Positions 38,901-51,637 are shown, counted from the first letter of the stretch. The stretch is DNA of 64,000 nt from Patagioenas fasciata (GCF_037038585.1 NC_092520.1:1951001-2015000); one strand, 5' to 3'. Notes: generated from the letters alone by a model not told the origin. Numbers and translations: made by a program.

Positions 38901-39380
38901 TCCCTACACCCTTTGTTGAGTCCCTACAGCCCTTGGTGAGCCCCTACATCTCTTGGTTAGCCCCTACAGACCTAGGTGAGTCCCTACACCCTCTGGTATG
39001 CCCCCACAGCCCTTGATGAGACCCTACATCTCTTGGTGAGTCCCTACAACCCTTGGTGAGACCCTACAGCCCTTGGTGAGTCCCTTCATCCCTTGGTAAG
39101 GCTCTACAGCCCTTGGTGAGCCTCTACATCTCTTGGTGAGCCCCTACAACCCTTGGTGAGTCCCTCCATCTCCTGGTGAGTCCCTCCATCCCTTGGTGAG
39201 TCCCTACCTTCCTTGGTGAGACCCTACAGTCCTTGGTGAGTCCCTACAGCCCTTGGTGAGTCCCTACATTCCTTGGTGAGACCCTACAGTCCTTGGTGAG
39301 TCCCTACAGCCCTTGGTGAGTCCCTACAACCCTTTGTGAGTCCCTACAACCCTTGGTGAGCCCCTACAGCCCTTGGTTGG
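38901..39380 (+). repeat. Minisatellite, 24 copies of an exact 20-bp unit
   Basis: The consensus unit is TCCCTACAGCCCTTGGTGAG. All 24 units keep exactly 20 bases with no insertion or deletion; they differ only by substitutions, mostly at unit positions 1 and 8-12. Units 39201-39260 and 39261-39320 form a 60-base higher-order duplication with one mismatch. Most junctions spell GGTGAGT or GGTGAGC, close to the 5' splice-site consensus. No gene surrounds the array. Confidence 0.95.
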
Positions 39381-42125
39381 AATGCCAAATCTAGACTGAG
39401 GGTAAAATACCCTGCTCTAGCTTCAGCAAGGTACAGAGACAGGAATGCAGTGGACAACAGGTGGTCCCCCAAGCCAGGGAGACGCAGTATTGTCCTTTCA
39501 CTGCTGGAGGAAAATCTGGGACCTCACTGGATATAGAAACCAAATTTGTCCCTCTCTATGAGAAAAGGAACCTATAGGGTCCAAGTTCTATGGTGGTGAC
39601 ACAGAAACTTCCCCTGCTGCCATCACATCATGGATAGGCACCAAAGTGACACCGAAGCATCACCTATTATATTATTCCTGTTTTCACTGTGTGGCCCAGT
39701 AAATAGTAAATCAGCACTTGGGGTTTAGGCTAGGACTCCTGAGATTCCCATCTGAGCTCTCCGCCTCCTCCCGAGCTGATGGATGCAGCAGACGAGGGGA
39801 GCCAAGGACATCCTTTTGCAAGAAAACCCAGGGGGTCTTACCTTTCCTGGGGAAAACACCTTTAAATTTTGTTGTAATTGCACTTTTTCCCCACACTGTG
39901 TGGCACACGGTGCTGGTAATGAAGATTGAATAGAGCAGCAGCGTCTGCGTGCGAAGCTGCAGAGGGTGGTAAATCTGGCTGCTTGTACCGTGAGCGTGAA
40001 CAACAAATCTAATTGCCATTTCGGAGTGGTGATTAGTGCTGCAGCAAGCTGTCAACCGGGGATGCCAAATAAACAGGGCTCAGCAAAGGAAAGTTCACAA
40101 GGGAGCAAGAGGGGAGGAAGGACGGAGCAGCTAGCAAGAGCAGGGGAGGTGCGAGATGTCACAGGGTTGGGTGGCCTTTGCCCATGGCGCCACCTCTCAT
40201 GGGAAACCTCTCCTGGGGGTGGTGCAGGATCATCCCAACCTCTCTCTATCCCATATCACACAACATTATGGATTCAGATGAGGTTTAGCACTTTCCTAAA
40301 CGCAGTTAGGGGGAAAGGAAAACCAGCCCTGGGGTGCATCGCCTCTTAAGCCACCGCACTGACCTCGGCTGTGCACGAGGCTCCGTCTTCACTTCTCTGC
40401 CCCTTGCATCTCCCCTCTGCCTGTGAAATATCTGGGATTAAAGGAAACTTTATTAATGGGCATTACAGACAGTAAAACACATGGCAGGAGAGGCGGCTAA
40501 TCCTGCACGGCCGGAGGGATGAGGAGGCTGCGGTGCACAAATCACAGCATCTGTAGCGTTTTTAATGCTGTTGGGTAACAGACGTAGCCAAGCGTGGAAC
40601 AAACGAGGTTAAAATTTCATGCCGTACTCAAACAAACCACTTTTTCCCCACAAAAATAAAGCTTTTACATTTGCAAAAGCCTCCGATTAATCTTGGCATT
40701 TAACCACAAACTGCAGAACTTAAAGTAAGGAAGGGGTAGAGTTTATTTCCCGTAACTTGCTGTGCTCAATGTCTCCTGTGCTTTATCACTGACACTGGAT
40801 AAGAGGCTGGGCCACAAACTCCCAGTGTGATCCCGGACAAGGTTTTGGGGCCCAGGACTTAAAAAGCATCACCTTGACTTGGGGTGAGCTGGTTGCCTTA
40901 ACACCTCAAGGATGGGTTTCTATCCTTCATGAGTCTCAACGTTCTCCAGGTATTTCAAGGTTTACGCCTTGCTCATAGTGGTAACAAGCCAAGAAAGTTC
41001 CTGCAGAGGTTAAATTTTGGCATCCAAACAAAATCATAGGCAAAAATAGCAGCTCCTCAATGGATTTATGGTAGAATTGAGGGCATTTTCCCTGCTCTGG
41101 TGGGCTGAGAAAAGTAGAAGTTTCAGACATTGCTTGGTCAGAGTGGCAGGGATGATGGTTTTTCTAGGACAAACAACAAAAATCTCACCTCCTAGAGAAT
41201 TTTTTTTGAAGATTGGTGTTTTTCAGTGAGCTGAAATCAGGCCAGGAAGCATCCTTCATGCACCCTGGAAATGTGGAAATGGCTCAGTAGAAATGCCTCT
41301 GCCTTTGCACAGGGACATAAGCGACACAGGTCCTTCTCAAACATGTGGGTTCATGCACTTGCGCATCCTCAGACCAGTCACAAAAACATGTTGCTCCCAC
41401 AAGAGATGCTCATGGATGCTCCAGAGGCATCGCTTCCTTATTAGCGTCCTCAGCTGATGGCTAGCTCATTTATTTTTGTTTGTCTTAATTGAACTACATA
41501 TGATTGCAGTCAGCTTCAGCTAAAAACATCCTACATCTCTGATCAGCTCTGCAACGCTCCCTTGATGTCACCAAGCTCTCGCTCCCTATGGGTCTCCAGT
41601 CTACCGCTTGTGTTGGCATGTCCCATAGCAAGCTGCATGGTCCCCAGAAGCCACATAACAGGTGGTCCCACATGTCTATTATCACATAAAAGCATGGCCA
41701 AGGTCCATGACCTCTTGCTCTTCTCCCTTGGGTCTCAGAGGCTGAGGAGTTTGCCAGTCCCATATCGAGCACGTAAACCCCTTGTTGCTCAGGCTTATGG
41801 AAAAGAGCTGGTGTTTTTCATCCTTTACAGTAAACAGAGCCTTAATCCAGGCCTTTAAGTCTGCCTAGATTTCGAAATAATTACAAGCAGCCTCCTAACT
41901 TGTACAAAGTTTGATTTAAGCCTTAATTTAATGGTTTATCTGGAAAGCAGGAAGTAAGCTGGAGCTGCCAATTAGGAGCCATCTGTTTTCTCCTAATCTT
42001 TTGCAGGCTTCAGATCAGCAAACAAGAACCACCACAGCTGGACCATCACTTCTGCCAGTCACAAACAACCCAGCGGTTCTCTGAGGGGGGCTGTCTCCAG
42101 GGACCATGTCCTGGTGTCTTCAGGG
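39381..42125. other. Non-coding; two candidate conserved blocks
   Basis: 40430-40760 and 41840-42010 are AT-rich unique sequence with TTTATTAATGG, TTAATTTAATGG and similar homeodomain-type words. No exon or repeat family seen. Confidence 0.4.
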
Positions 42126-42353
42126 ATCATAGAATCAAAGAACCACAAAATGGTTTGGGTTGAAGGGACCTTCCCAGCTCCCCCAGTGCCACCCCTGCCA
42201 TGACAGGGACATCTTCACCAGCTCAGGTTGCTCAGAGCCCCGTCCAGCCTGGCCTGGGATGTCTCCAGGGATGGTTCAGCCACCACCTCTTTGGCCAACC
42301 TAGGCCAGGCTCTCACCACCCTCAGGGCAACAATTTCTTCCTAATGTTTAGAT
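42126..42353 (-). mobile_element. CR1 3' fragment, group C
   Basis: TCATAGAATCAAAGAACCAC with group C body to TTCCTAATGTTTAG. Confidence 0.9.
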
Positions 42354-42659
42354 GAATGGCTCCTTATCGTCCTGGGGCTAGAGGTGACCATGGTAAGGTG
42401 TGTGTGGGTTGCTTTGGAGAGACATCAAGGACCAACATGGATCGGTGCTGGAGAGAATGGAGATGCTTCCTCAACAGAGACAACGGAGATGGTTGCTTTG
42501 AGCAGGACCCAACATCTTGACGGTACCTGGAGAAAGATCCTTAAAGAGTAGATGGATTGGAGAACCCCAGACAAAGAGAAATGGACAGATTTCTCTTGCA
42601 GAAATAGCTGTTTCACACATCCTACCTTACAGCATTCCAAGGAGAAGATGCCAAGGAGC

Positions 42660-43427
42660 ATATAACAAGGGCAAGCATAGAGTCTTGGATCTGGGCAGGA
42701 ACAACCCCAGGTTCCAGTGTAAGTTGGGGAAGGAGCTGTTGGAGAGCAGTGTAGGGGAAAGGGACCTGGGGGTCCTGGGGCCAGCAGGGTGAGCATGAGC
42801 CAGCACTGGGCCCTTGTGGCCAGGAAGGCCAATGGTACCTGGGGTGGGTTAGAAGGGGGTGGTCAGTAGGTCAGAGAGGTTCTCCTGCCCCTCTGCTCTG
42901 CCCTGGGGAGACCACCCCTGGAATATTGTGTCCAGTTGTGGCCCCTCAGTTCCAGAAGGACAGGGAACTGCTGGAGAGAGTCCAGCGCAGCCACCAAGAT
43001 GCTGAAGGGAGTGGAGCATCTCCCGTGTGAGGAAAGGCTGAGGGAGCTGGGGCTCTGGAGCTGGACAAGAGGAGACTGAGGGGGGACTCATTCATGGGGA
43101 TCAATATGGAAAGGGTGAGTGTCAGGAGGATGGAGCCAGGCTCTTCTTGGTGACAACCAATGATAGGACAAGGGGTAATGGCTTCAAATTGGAACACAGG
43201 AGTTTCCATTTAAAATTGAGAAGAAACTTGTTCCTGGTGAGGGTGGCAGAGCCTGGCCCAGGCTGCCCAGGGAGGTTGTGGAGTCTCCTTCTCTGCAGAC
43301 ATTCAAACCCGCCTGGACACCTTCCTGTGGAACCTCAGCTGGGTGTTCCTGCTCCATGGGGGGATTGCACTGGATGAGCTTTCCAGGGCCCTTCCAACCC
43401 CTCACATTCTGGGATTCTGTGATTATT
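42660..43427 (+). mobile_element. CR1 fragment, group B, long
   Basis: About 770 bases from the ORF2-end segment (TTGGATCTGGGCAGGAACAA) to GGGATTCTGTGATT. The most complete group B copy here. Confidence 0.9.
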
Positions 43428-44654
43428 CCCTGATTTCTGGATAGCTGATCATGGCTGGGAGAGGAGCGGCACTGCCAAAGACTAAGTAATTCCCCCTGCC
43501 CAGAACAAGCCACCAGGGACAGCCACATGTCCCCAAAGGTTAGCACAGGCCTTCCCTGCTCCCATTCCCCATGTGCACCAACCTCCAGGTGGGGACAGGT
43601 AGTGGCAATGGGAGGTGGCTCTGCTCCCAGGCCAGCTGGTCCCTTGCCCTTGGTGCATCACCAGCGTCGAACAATTCTCACAGCTCTGAAGTTAATAATA
43701 ACTCTGGAGTGATCACATCGGGCTTGCTCATCCCTAAGATCTTCTCCATGTAGCAGGTTAAAACAAAACAAAACAAAACAAAACAAACCTCTGTTCTAAG
43801 CCCAGCATAAAAGTTATTGAGGGCTGCTGAGAGGTATCTGCCCTCCCTGGTGTAGGGACCCTGCAGAGATAACGTCTCCCCCAGCTCCCACGTCAGCAGC
43901 AGAGGGGTCCTGCGGGGAGGTGACTCAGAAAATGTCTTTGAGAAGTCAAAAGATGGGGGCTCTCCATGCTCCTCCTCCCACGCAGCAGTTTCGGAACAGC
44001 CTGTGCTTTGATTCTCAAAAGGCTCCATTGCAACCTTGATGAAGCTCTTCGGGTTTTTATACACCAACCATTAAACAACAATAAAACAGCAATAACAGGA
44101 GGATCATTTACCAGATGTTATCACCTCCTTTGTCTGCATTTTCTCCTGCAAAATATTCTGGTTGCAGCATTTTCTCAGGTACCACCTCTGTTGACCTCCC
44201 CATGGTGGCACAGGTCTCTCCAGCGGCAGAGAAAAGCCCACCCTGCTTGGGTCCAAGGCATGAGGAGCAGCAGAAGGAGAATAACCAGGGACCTGCCCCA
44301 GCCCAGGCTCGGGAAGCTTTGGAGAGCGGTTGCCTTGTGAGTCGTTCACGACTTTGATTCATGGTGCTAGAGATGCTTCTGCGGGAAATATCTGGTTGCC
44401 AGCTCTGCTGAGTCACACCGCTGCTCTCCACAGTGGTACCTCCCTGAAAACACCTTCTCCACCTGGCTGGGAGCCCTCTGTCCAACAACGCCTCCTACGC
44501 CATCAATTTTTACTATACATGGAGAAGGGTGATAGCTATCAAGGGTCAAGAAGATCAGTCAGGGCTCTCCAGTCTGCCAGATGCCACCACACTTTCCTTA
44601 AGACCTCATAAATGCTGTCTCTTGGTGCAATTTGGTCTGAAGGACAAATACATA
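43428..44654. other. Non-coding; AAAAC repeat inside
   Basis: Holds the (AAAAC)n repeat at 43760-43787. Open frames up to 129 codons on both strands, none recognised. Confidence 0.45.
43760..43787 (+). repeat. (AAAAC)n pentanucleotide, about 5.5 copies
   Basis: A short perfect AAAAC repeat in unique sequence just downstream of a CR1 copy. Confidence 0.9.
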
Positions 44655-44937
44655 AAATCACAGAATTGCAGGATGGTTTGGGTTGGAGGGACCTTCCCAG
44701 CGCCCCCAGTGCCACCCCTGCCATGAGCAGGGACATCTTCACCAGCTCAGGTTGCTCAGAGCCCCGTCCAGCCTGGCCTGGGATGTCTCCAGGGATGGTT
44801 CAGCCACCACCTCTCTGCCCAACCTGGGCCAGGCTCTCACCACCCTCAGGGCAACAATTTCTTCCTCATGTCTGGCCCAAATCTCCCTCCTTTAGTTTAA
44901 AACCATCACCCCTTGTCCTATCACAACAGGCCCTGAT
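44655..44937 (-). mobile_element. CR1 fragment, group C
   Basis: 3' end AATCACAGAATTGCAGG; body to CCTATCACAACAGGCCC. Confidence 0.9.
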
Positions 44938-45497
44938 GGTGCAGGGAGGTCAGGGAAAGACTTGGAGGAGGCTTGGAGACATCACCATGGACGGGAAGAG
45001 GTAGGAAAGTTCTCTGAGTGTGGATGGTGCACAGCCCCAGCCCTACCACCCACATCTTGCAGACCTCTAGCAGGTGTTGCCTACTCTAGGCGTGGTGCCA
45101 TGAGACGTTTCCATGCTGGGTGTCAGGGTGGCTTGTCCATCCCACACCCACCCAGAGATGTGCTGCAACCACTTGGTGCTGACCCAGCCCCCAGCCACCC
45201 TTTTGGGGCAGCATTTCTCCCCCTGAAAGAGCTGGCATTGCCGGGCTGGCTCCTGCCCACAGTGTTGGAAGTCAAACATCTCTTTCCACTTGCACATCGC
45301 ACCTTTCTCCCAGGTTTTCCCTCAGGGAGGAGCTTCCCAATAGCATCAACAAAACCATCCCTTTGCCTTCCTGAACCCTCCTCTTCCTCACAATGCAGCC
45401 AAGGACAGAGTGTCCAAGGCCACAGCATCATCAGAAGGTCCCTCTTGTGTCACCTTGCAACATGGGATAACACCCGGGGTGGCTTCATGGATTGAGC
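44938..45497. other. Non-coding; long orphan frame
   Basis: A + frame is open across the whole interval, about 177 codons ending at 45495. Its first in-frame ATG is well inside; composition is ordinary and no family is recognised. Confidence 0.4.
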
Positions 45498-45778
45498 TTC
45501 TCTCTGGCAACCAGTGATAGGACCCAAGGGAATGGCAGGAGATGCACCAGGGAGGGTCAGTGGGACATGAGGCAAAGGTTCTTCACCCGGAGGTGCTGGA
45601 CACTGAACAGGCTCCCAGGGAGGTGTCACGGCCCAACCTGACAGTGCTCAATAAGTGTTTGAACAACGTCCTCAGACACACGGTGTGAATTTTGAGGTTG
45701 TCCTGTGCAGGGATAGGAGTTGAACTTGATGATCCTTGTGGGTCCTTCCAGCTCAGGACATTCTATGATTCTATGATC
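45498..45778 (+). mobile_element. CR1 fragment, group D
   Basis: CTCTCTGGCAACCAGTGATA to ATTCTATGATTCTATGATC. Confidence 0.9.
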
Positions 45779-46381
45779 ACTCTGCTGGGACACGTTTTGC
45801 ACGACCTTCGCTTAAACAATTTATCCCCTGGGTTAAACTCAGGAATAGCTCTTTCCTTGCTGGACTTCACATTGTGAGTCTCTTAAAATGCATTTTAAGC
45901 TGGCAGACGACTGTGGTTCATAAAAGAAAATGGGATTCATTTTTCTCCCTGGGTTTTTGCTGGGGTTTCAGTCAGCAGCGCCAAGCCAAAGCCCTTGATG
46001 TTTTACAGCTCCCACTAATGCACCGGTGCTTCCCAAAGCAAACTATTTATGACCGTGCCACAGGAGGGGAGGTAGAAGGTCCCCACGGTGAGATATTTAT
46101 AACCCTGCTGATCGCTAGACTCCGCTTTTCCCCCTGAGCGTCCCCTCTGCGGGCAGGATTTTATAAACATTGCAATGATCTCCGTTGTCACTCCTTACTC
46201 AGAAATCACCATCACATCTCCCATAGGAAGAATTCACCATAAAGCTCATGTGCTGAACCCAGGTTCATCACAGGTGAGCTGCTGGATGCTACACACCCAT
46301 CATCCCTCACAGATCCAAAGTAGCCCCAAATACCATGAAAATACGGTTGGCCATGGGAGATACGGAACAAAGTCTGAGATA
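45779..46381. other. Non-coding; no gene seen
   Basis: Unique sequence; no exon or repeat recognised. Confidence 0.5.
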
Positions 46382-46790
46382 CAAAGATGCTGAGGGGTCT
46401 GGAGCATCTTTGGGATGAGGAAACACTGAGGGAGCTGGGGCTGTTGAGCTGGAGAAGCTGAGAGGGATGTGATCAATGGATCAATATGTCAGGGTGGGTG
46501 TCAGAGGATGGAGCAGACTCTGTTCAGTGGTGCCCAACGCCAGGGTGAGGGGCAACGGGCACAGACTGAAACACAGGAGGCTTCATCTGAACATGAGCAG
46601 AAACTTCTTTGCTGGGAGGTGCCAGAGCCTGGCCCAGGCTGCCCAGAGCGGGTGTGGAGTCTCCTTCTCTGAGACAGCCAAACCACCTGGGATCCTGTGT
46701 GATCTGCTCTGTGACCCTGCGTGAGCAGGTGGGTTGGACTGGGTGATCTTCAGAGGTCCCTTCAACCCCAACCATCCTGTGATTCAGTGA
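46382..46790 (+). mobile_element. CR1 fragment, group E
   Basis: AAGATGCTGAGGGGTCTGG to CCATCCTGTGATTCAGTGA; the best full 3' copy of group E. Confidence 0.9.
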
Positions 46791-47298
46791 CATTGTTCTA
46801 GGGTCTCTGGGGACTACAGGACACTTTGGTCTCATGCTTTTCTTTGCAGAGGTCTCTGAGGAGCCCACACTTGCCCGGTCCCCCCCCAGAGCAGGACTGT
46901 CACTGGTGAGGATGACCCCTGGCCACCTTCTCTAAGAGCAAGTCCTGGCATAGCCATGGCAGCTGAGTACTTTAATGCTGCCTTTCTTTTTCATTTAGAC
47001 TCAGGAGATCACTTCTGAATACTGCAAACTCAGGTCCTATCACAGCATTTCAGCAGCTGGAAGGCAGAAATACCCTGAGGTGGCAGGGGGCATAGACCTT
47101 CCCAGCTCATTGCACTAAATTCTGGGGCTGGCCACCATCTTGCTGGATGGGAGAAGCCCCTAGAAACTTCTCCACGGGTCTCCCCTAAGCATCGCTACAC
47201 CTGATCCCCTTTGGAGCAGATCCAGGTAGGACTGACATTCCCATCCATGCTGTGGGATGCAACACGGGGCAGGCAGGGAAATGCTTGAGTTCCAAGAA
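46791..47298. other. Non-coding; no gene seen
   Basis: Unique sequence; no exon or repeat recognised. Confidence 0.5.
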
Positions 47299-47512
47299 GA
47301 AGGGAACGGAGCTGGTGAGGGGCTGGAGCACAAGTGTGCTGGGGAGCAGCTGAGGGACCTGGGGGTTCAGCTGGAGAACAGGAGCTGAGGGGAGACCTTC
47401 TGATCTCTGAACTGCCTGAAAGGAGCTTGGAGCCAGGGGGGTCGGGCTCTGCTCCCCAGGAACAAGCGCCAGGAGCAGAGGAAACGGCCTCAAGTTGCGC
47501 CAGGGGATGTTG
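47299..47512 (+). mobile_element. CR1 fragment, group A, 3' end missing
   Basis: GGAACGGAGCTGGTGAGGGG to CAAGTTGCGCCAGGGGA, then breaks off. Confidence 0.9.
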
Positions 47513-47660
47513 GGGTTGTATTGGAGTAGGTTGTTCCAGGATGGTGTCCCCACATCAGTGTCCCCAGGTAACAGCCCTGTCCCCAAAGATCCTTGTTCCT
47601 CTGTCCTGCCCTGCCCATACCCAAAGGAGGAGCTTTGAGTTCAGCTCTTCTGTCAGACAT

Positions 47661-47884
47661 CATAGAATCTTGGAAGGGTTTGTGTTGAAGGGACCTTCCC
47701 AGCTCCCCCAGTGCCACCCCTGCCATGACAGGGACATCTTCACCAGCTCAGGTTGCTCAGAGCCCCGTCCAGCCTGGCCTGGGATGTCTCCAGGGATGGT
47801 TCATCCACCACCTCTCTGGACAACCTGGGCCAGGCTCTCACCACCCTCAGGGCAACAATTTCTTCCTCATGTCTGGCCTGAATC
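47661..47884 (-). mobile_element. CR1 3' fragment, group C
   Basis: TCATAGAATCTTGGAAGGG through group C to CATGTCTGGCCTGAATC. Confidence 0.9.
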
Positions 47885-48668
47885 AAAACCCAGATTTCAC
47901 ATCTCCACGTTCAGGGTGTGCAGGAGCCACAGTGTTGATCTTTAATCAAATATTCTCAAAGTACCGTACGCTATCATGGGTGAGTGTGTAATTTGTCATG
48001 TCTCCGTTATTAATTATCAGCTCAAATACGAGTAATTGTGTCCTCCTCCCCCAAGTCACACGCTGAGGAAAATTTATAGTTTTTTATTTTCTTGGTGTAG
48101 TAGAAAGAGCTCAACCGGCTGGTGATGAAAAATATCCAGGAGAAGCACATGCTGGAGCCATGGAGGGAGTGCTCGGTGGACCATTAGCTGCTTGTTCTCT
48201 AATTGCATCGCTGCCTTGGCTTCCACTGGAGTTGATAATTCAGGATGCTACAAGCAGCCTCGTGTCAGCCATCACCTGGGTATAAAGCTCAGCCCAGTGC
48301 GTCGCGGGCTCGGCTGGAGGTCGGGATGTTTGCTCCATCACCATCCCACTCATCCTCTCCAGCAAACCACGTCATTAATGTGGTTTGCAACCTACTCCTT
48401 AAACTCTGGAGATGGATTTGACACCCTGAAAATAATGAAATAACATTTCTCCGAAGCAACAGAAAAAAAAAAAGATAAATGGGTCTGAAGGGCTCCAGGA
48501 GGAGTTTCTGCAATGAGGAGAGAGATCACACAACCGAAGATCACACCGGAGCCCTTTGACTTCTCACTCATCCCGCAGCAGCCAGAAAGTGTCGGGCAGA
48601 TAATTAAACAGGAGAGGGGGAATTGGTGATGAATGGAGCCTAGAAATCCAATTTATCATTGGAGCAAG
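47885..48668. other. Non-coding; AT-rich unique DNA
   Basis: 47990-48120 is AT-rich with TTATTAATTATC, a possible conserved fragment; no exon recognised. Confidence 0.4.
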
Positions 48669-48730
48669 TTCACAGACTCACAGAATGGTTAGGGTTAGAA
48701 GGGACCTCTGGAGATCATCTAGTCTGACAA
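48669..48730 (-). mobile_element. CR1 3' tip
   Basis: About 60 bases (TTCACAGACTCACAGAATGG to GGAGATCATCTAG) directly joined to a + strand CR1 copy. Confidence 0.8.
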
Positions 48731-49198
48731 TGTGCCCTTGTGGCCAAGAGGCCAACGATACCTGGGGTGTGTGAGGAAGAGTGACCAGGAGGTCAGGGAG
48801 GTTGTTGTCCGCCTCTGCTCTGCCCTGGTGAGGCCACATCTGCAGAACTGGGTCCGGTTTAAGGACAAGGAATCACTGGAGAGAGTCCAGGGAGGGACAC
48901 GAAGATGCTGAGGGGTCTGGAGCATCTTTGTGCTGAGGAGACACTGAGAGAGCTGGGGCTGCTGAGCTGGAGAGGAGAAGCTGAGAGGGATCTGATCAAT
49001 GGATCGATAGCTCAGGGTGGGTGTCAGAGGATGGAGCAGACTCTGTTCAGTGGTGCCCAACACCAGGGTGAGGGCCAATGGGCACAGACTAAAACACAGG
49101 AGGTTCCGTCTAAATATGAGGAGAAACAGAGGGTGTCAGAGCCTTGGAACAGGCTTCCCAGAGAGTTCAGAGAAGGACAATGGGGCTGGAGCACAAGT
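48731..49198 (+). mobile_element. CR1 fragment, group E, 3' end missing
   Basis: TGTGCCCTTGTGGCCAAGAG through group E to the GGCTTCCCAGAG segment, then a short piece of group A body in the same direction. Confidence 0.85.
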
Positions 49199-49205
49199 GT
49201 GATGG

Positions 49206-49438
49206 GGATTCCTCTCATCCTGGCGCTTGTTCCTGGGGAGCAGAGCCCGACCCCCCCGGCTCCAAGCTCCTTTCAGGCAGTTCAGAGATCAGAAGGTCTC
49301 CCCTCAGCTCCTGTTCTCCAGCTGAACCCCCCAGCTCCCTCAGCCGCTCCCATCACACTTGTGCTCCAGACCCTCACCAGCTCCGTTCCCTTCTTCTTGG
49401 AACTCACTCCAGCATCTCAAGGCCTTTCTTGGCGTGGT
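49206..49438 (-). mobile_element. CR1 internal fragment, A-type
   Basis: CTCATCCTGGCGCTTGTTCC to CTCAAGGCCTTTCTTGG in reverse complement; no tail. Third piece of a mosaic. Confidence 0.85.
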
Positions 49439-50738
49439 GAATCATTCACAGCTGGTAGCAAGAGGTTTTGCTTTTATTTGGGGTTGTGAAGACCCTTTTG
49501 AAGAAGCATGGGACCCCTGATGTGCAAACACAGGCTGGATGCCCCTGATCAGACCCCGCCCATGATCATCCTGTAATCACAACACCACAAGTGTCCCCTC
49601 CCCAAATGACCCCATGTCCCATCCATAAACTCATTTACCCTCCTCTTCTCTTTTTTCGGGTAGGTGTCTGTGCCACTGCTGCAGGAATGATCCCATTCAA
49701 TCGCATCATGATGGGGACAACTCCCCCACCATGCTGGGGATGGGGCCACCTTGAGTCACAGGGCAGTGACTTTTGGGGACCAGGTCCAGCTGGCTCAGCT
49801 CCCCGCTTCTCCTACATCCAAGAGGGATAAAACCTCCCAGAGTAGGGGTCTCCCATGCTTTTCTGGGATGGAGAATGCCATGGAGAGGACTCCAACTCCT
49901 TGGGAAGGGACAGCCCATGCGGGCAGAGGAGCACTGCAGGCAAGCACGCTGATGCAAGCAAATCCATCGGGAGGAAGGCTGTGCCCTCTGGACTATTTTT
50001 GGCTTGTTTTTCTTAACTATGGAGCCACTGATCTATGATATTGTCATTGCTGTGACTCTGTAGTTGGAATTGCATCAAACCGGAGTTGCAGAGAGGGTTG
50101 CACATGGGTCTCGGGGGACTGGTAATGGGAGAAAGCCCTTCACCTCCTGTTTACACTTTAATGCCCATCCAGGTTATTCATTATTTATTGCTAATGTATT
50201 TATAGCGCATTACTAGCACGCACGGTGCTCTGCAGACATTTGGGGAAAAGGTCCTCTCTCCTTTGGATATCGTGGTATAAATAGAGCGGTTTAACACAAC
50301 ACGGGCTCTGCTGACCCGTTGCCTTTGTACCCGAGCTCTGATGAGGTGGAGGGTCCATCTCTCCACTCCTGGGTCTTGTGGCTTCTCTATGGGTGTTTTT
50401 TTTTTCCTGCTGGGCTACTGTAGCATTTGCTCTGTGCATCTATTTGGTCCTGGATACACAGCAAAGCCAAACTTGGCCATGGGCACATAAAGCACTGGCT
50501 CCCTGACACACATTAATCTGCACCCTTGTTCTCAACCCAGGGGCTGCAACACAGCAAAGCAAACAGGACATCACAGCCCAGTGCTGCAGGGTTTCATTTA
50601 TTTAGGGTGAAAAAACACCCTGATGACTACGGGTCCCATGCCCAGGGTCCTGACTCAGTGCCTCCACTTGTCCCTGCATCTTCCCTCACAGTTCATCAGG
50701 AATCATCTCTGCAACCCAACACATACCACAGTGACCAC
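49439..50738. other. Non-coding; no gene seen
   Basis: Unique sequence; AT-rich near 50160-50300; T run at 50397-50404. Confidence 0.5.
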
Positions 50739-51240
50739 ATAGAATCACAGCATGGTTTGGGTTGGAAGGACCTTCCCAGCTCCCCCAGTGCCACCCCTGC
50801 CATGACAGGGACATCTTCACCAGCTCAGGTTGCTCAGAGCCCCGTCCAGCCTGGCCTGGGATGTCTCCAGGGATGGTTCAGCCACCACCTCTCTGCCCAA
50901 CCTGGGCCAGGCTCTCACCACCCTCAGGGACGACAATTCCTTCCTCATGTTGGGCCTGAATCTCCCTCCTTTAGTTTCAAACCATCACCCCTTGTCCTAT
51001 CACAACAGGCCCTGCCCAAAAGTCTGTCCCAGTCTTTCTTCTTGGCCTCTTTTCAGTCCGGAAAGGCCGCACTAAGGTCTCCTCAGAGCTTCTCTTCTCC
51101 AGCTGAACACCCCAGCTCTCTCAGCCTGTCCTCCCAGCAGAGCTGTTCCAGCCTCGCATCATTCCTGGGGCTCCTCTGGCCTCTCTCCAGCAGCTCCATG
51201 TGTGTCCTGTGCTGAGGACCCCAGAGTTGAACACAGTGCT
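50739..51240 (-). mobile_element. CR1 fragment, group C
   Basis: About 500 bases, 3' end CATAGAATCACAGCATGG, body to GTGTGTCCTGTGCTGAGGAC. Confidence 0.9.
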
Positions 51241-51544
51241 CTTGGTGACCACAACCAGCCCCAGAAGACCTGCCCACCCACCGCTGCATTTGCAAGTCCA
51301 TAATGTTTAAATGCAAAATCTTTGATACCATCTTAAAATATGCACCAATTAGGTCCAATTCCACCTGTTTTTCTGGATGCCAATGAATCGATTAGCAGAA
51401 CCACGTCAAGCTTGGACCCGGTGGGATGGATGGTGTCTGCGCTACAAAGTGGCCCTCACCATCCTCTGACCAAGTGGCATTTGGGATCTGGGTGCTACAG
51501 CTGGGACATACGGACAGAGGAGCTGTGGAGCAAGGAATGCTCCA
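51241..51544. other. Non-coding; no gene seen
   Basis: Unique sequence between CR1 copies. Confidence 0.5.
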
Positions 51545-51637
51545 TGCATAGATGAGGTTCTTAGGGACATGGTGAACCTGACTGTGTTGGGTTAATGGTT
51601 GGAGTCAATGATCTTAAAGGTCTATTCCAGACAAAAT
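51545..51637 (+). mobile_element. CR1 3' fragment, A-like
   Basis: GATGAGGTTCTTAGGGACATG to TTCCAGACAAAATC, then meets an opposite CR1 tail. Confidence 0.75.

Noticed and set aside
38901..39380. CRISPR-like regular array
   Set aside because: Adjacent 20-bp units without spacers in a vertebrate genome: a minisatellite.
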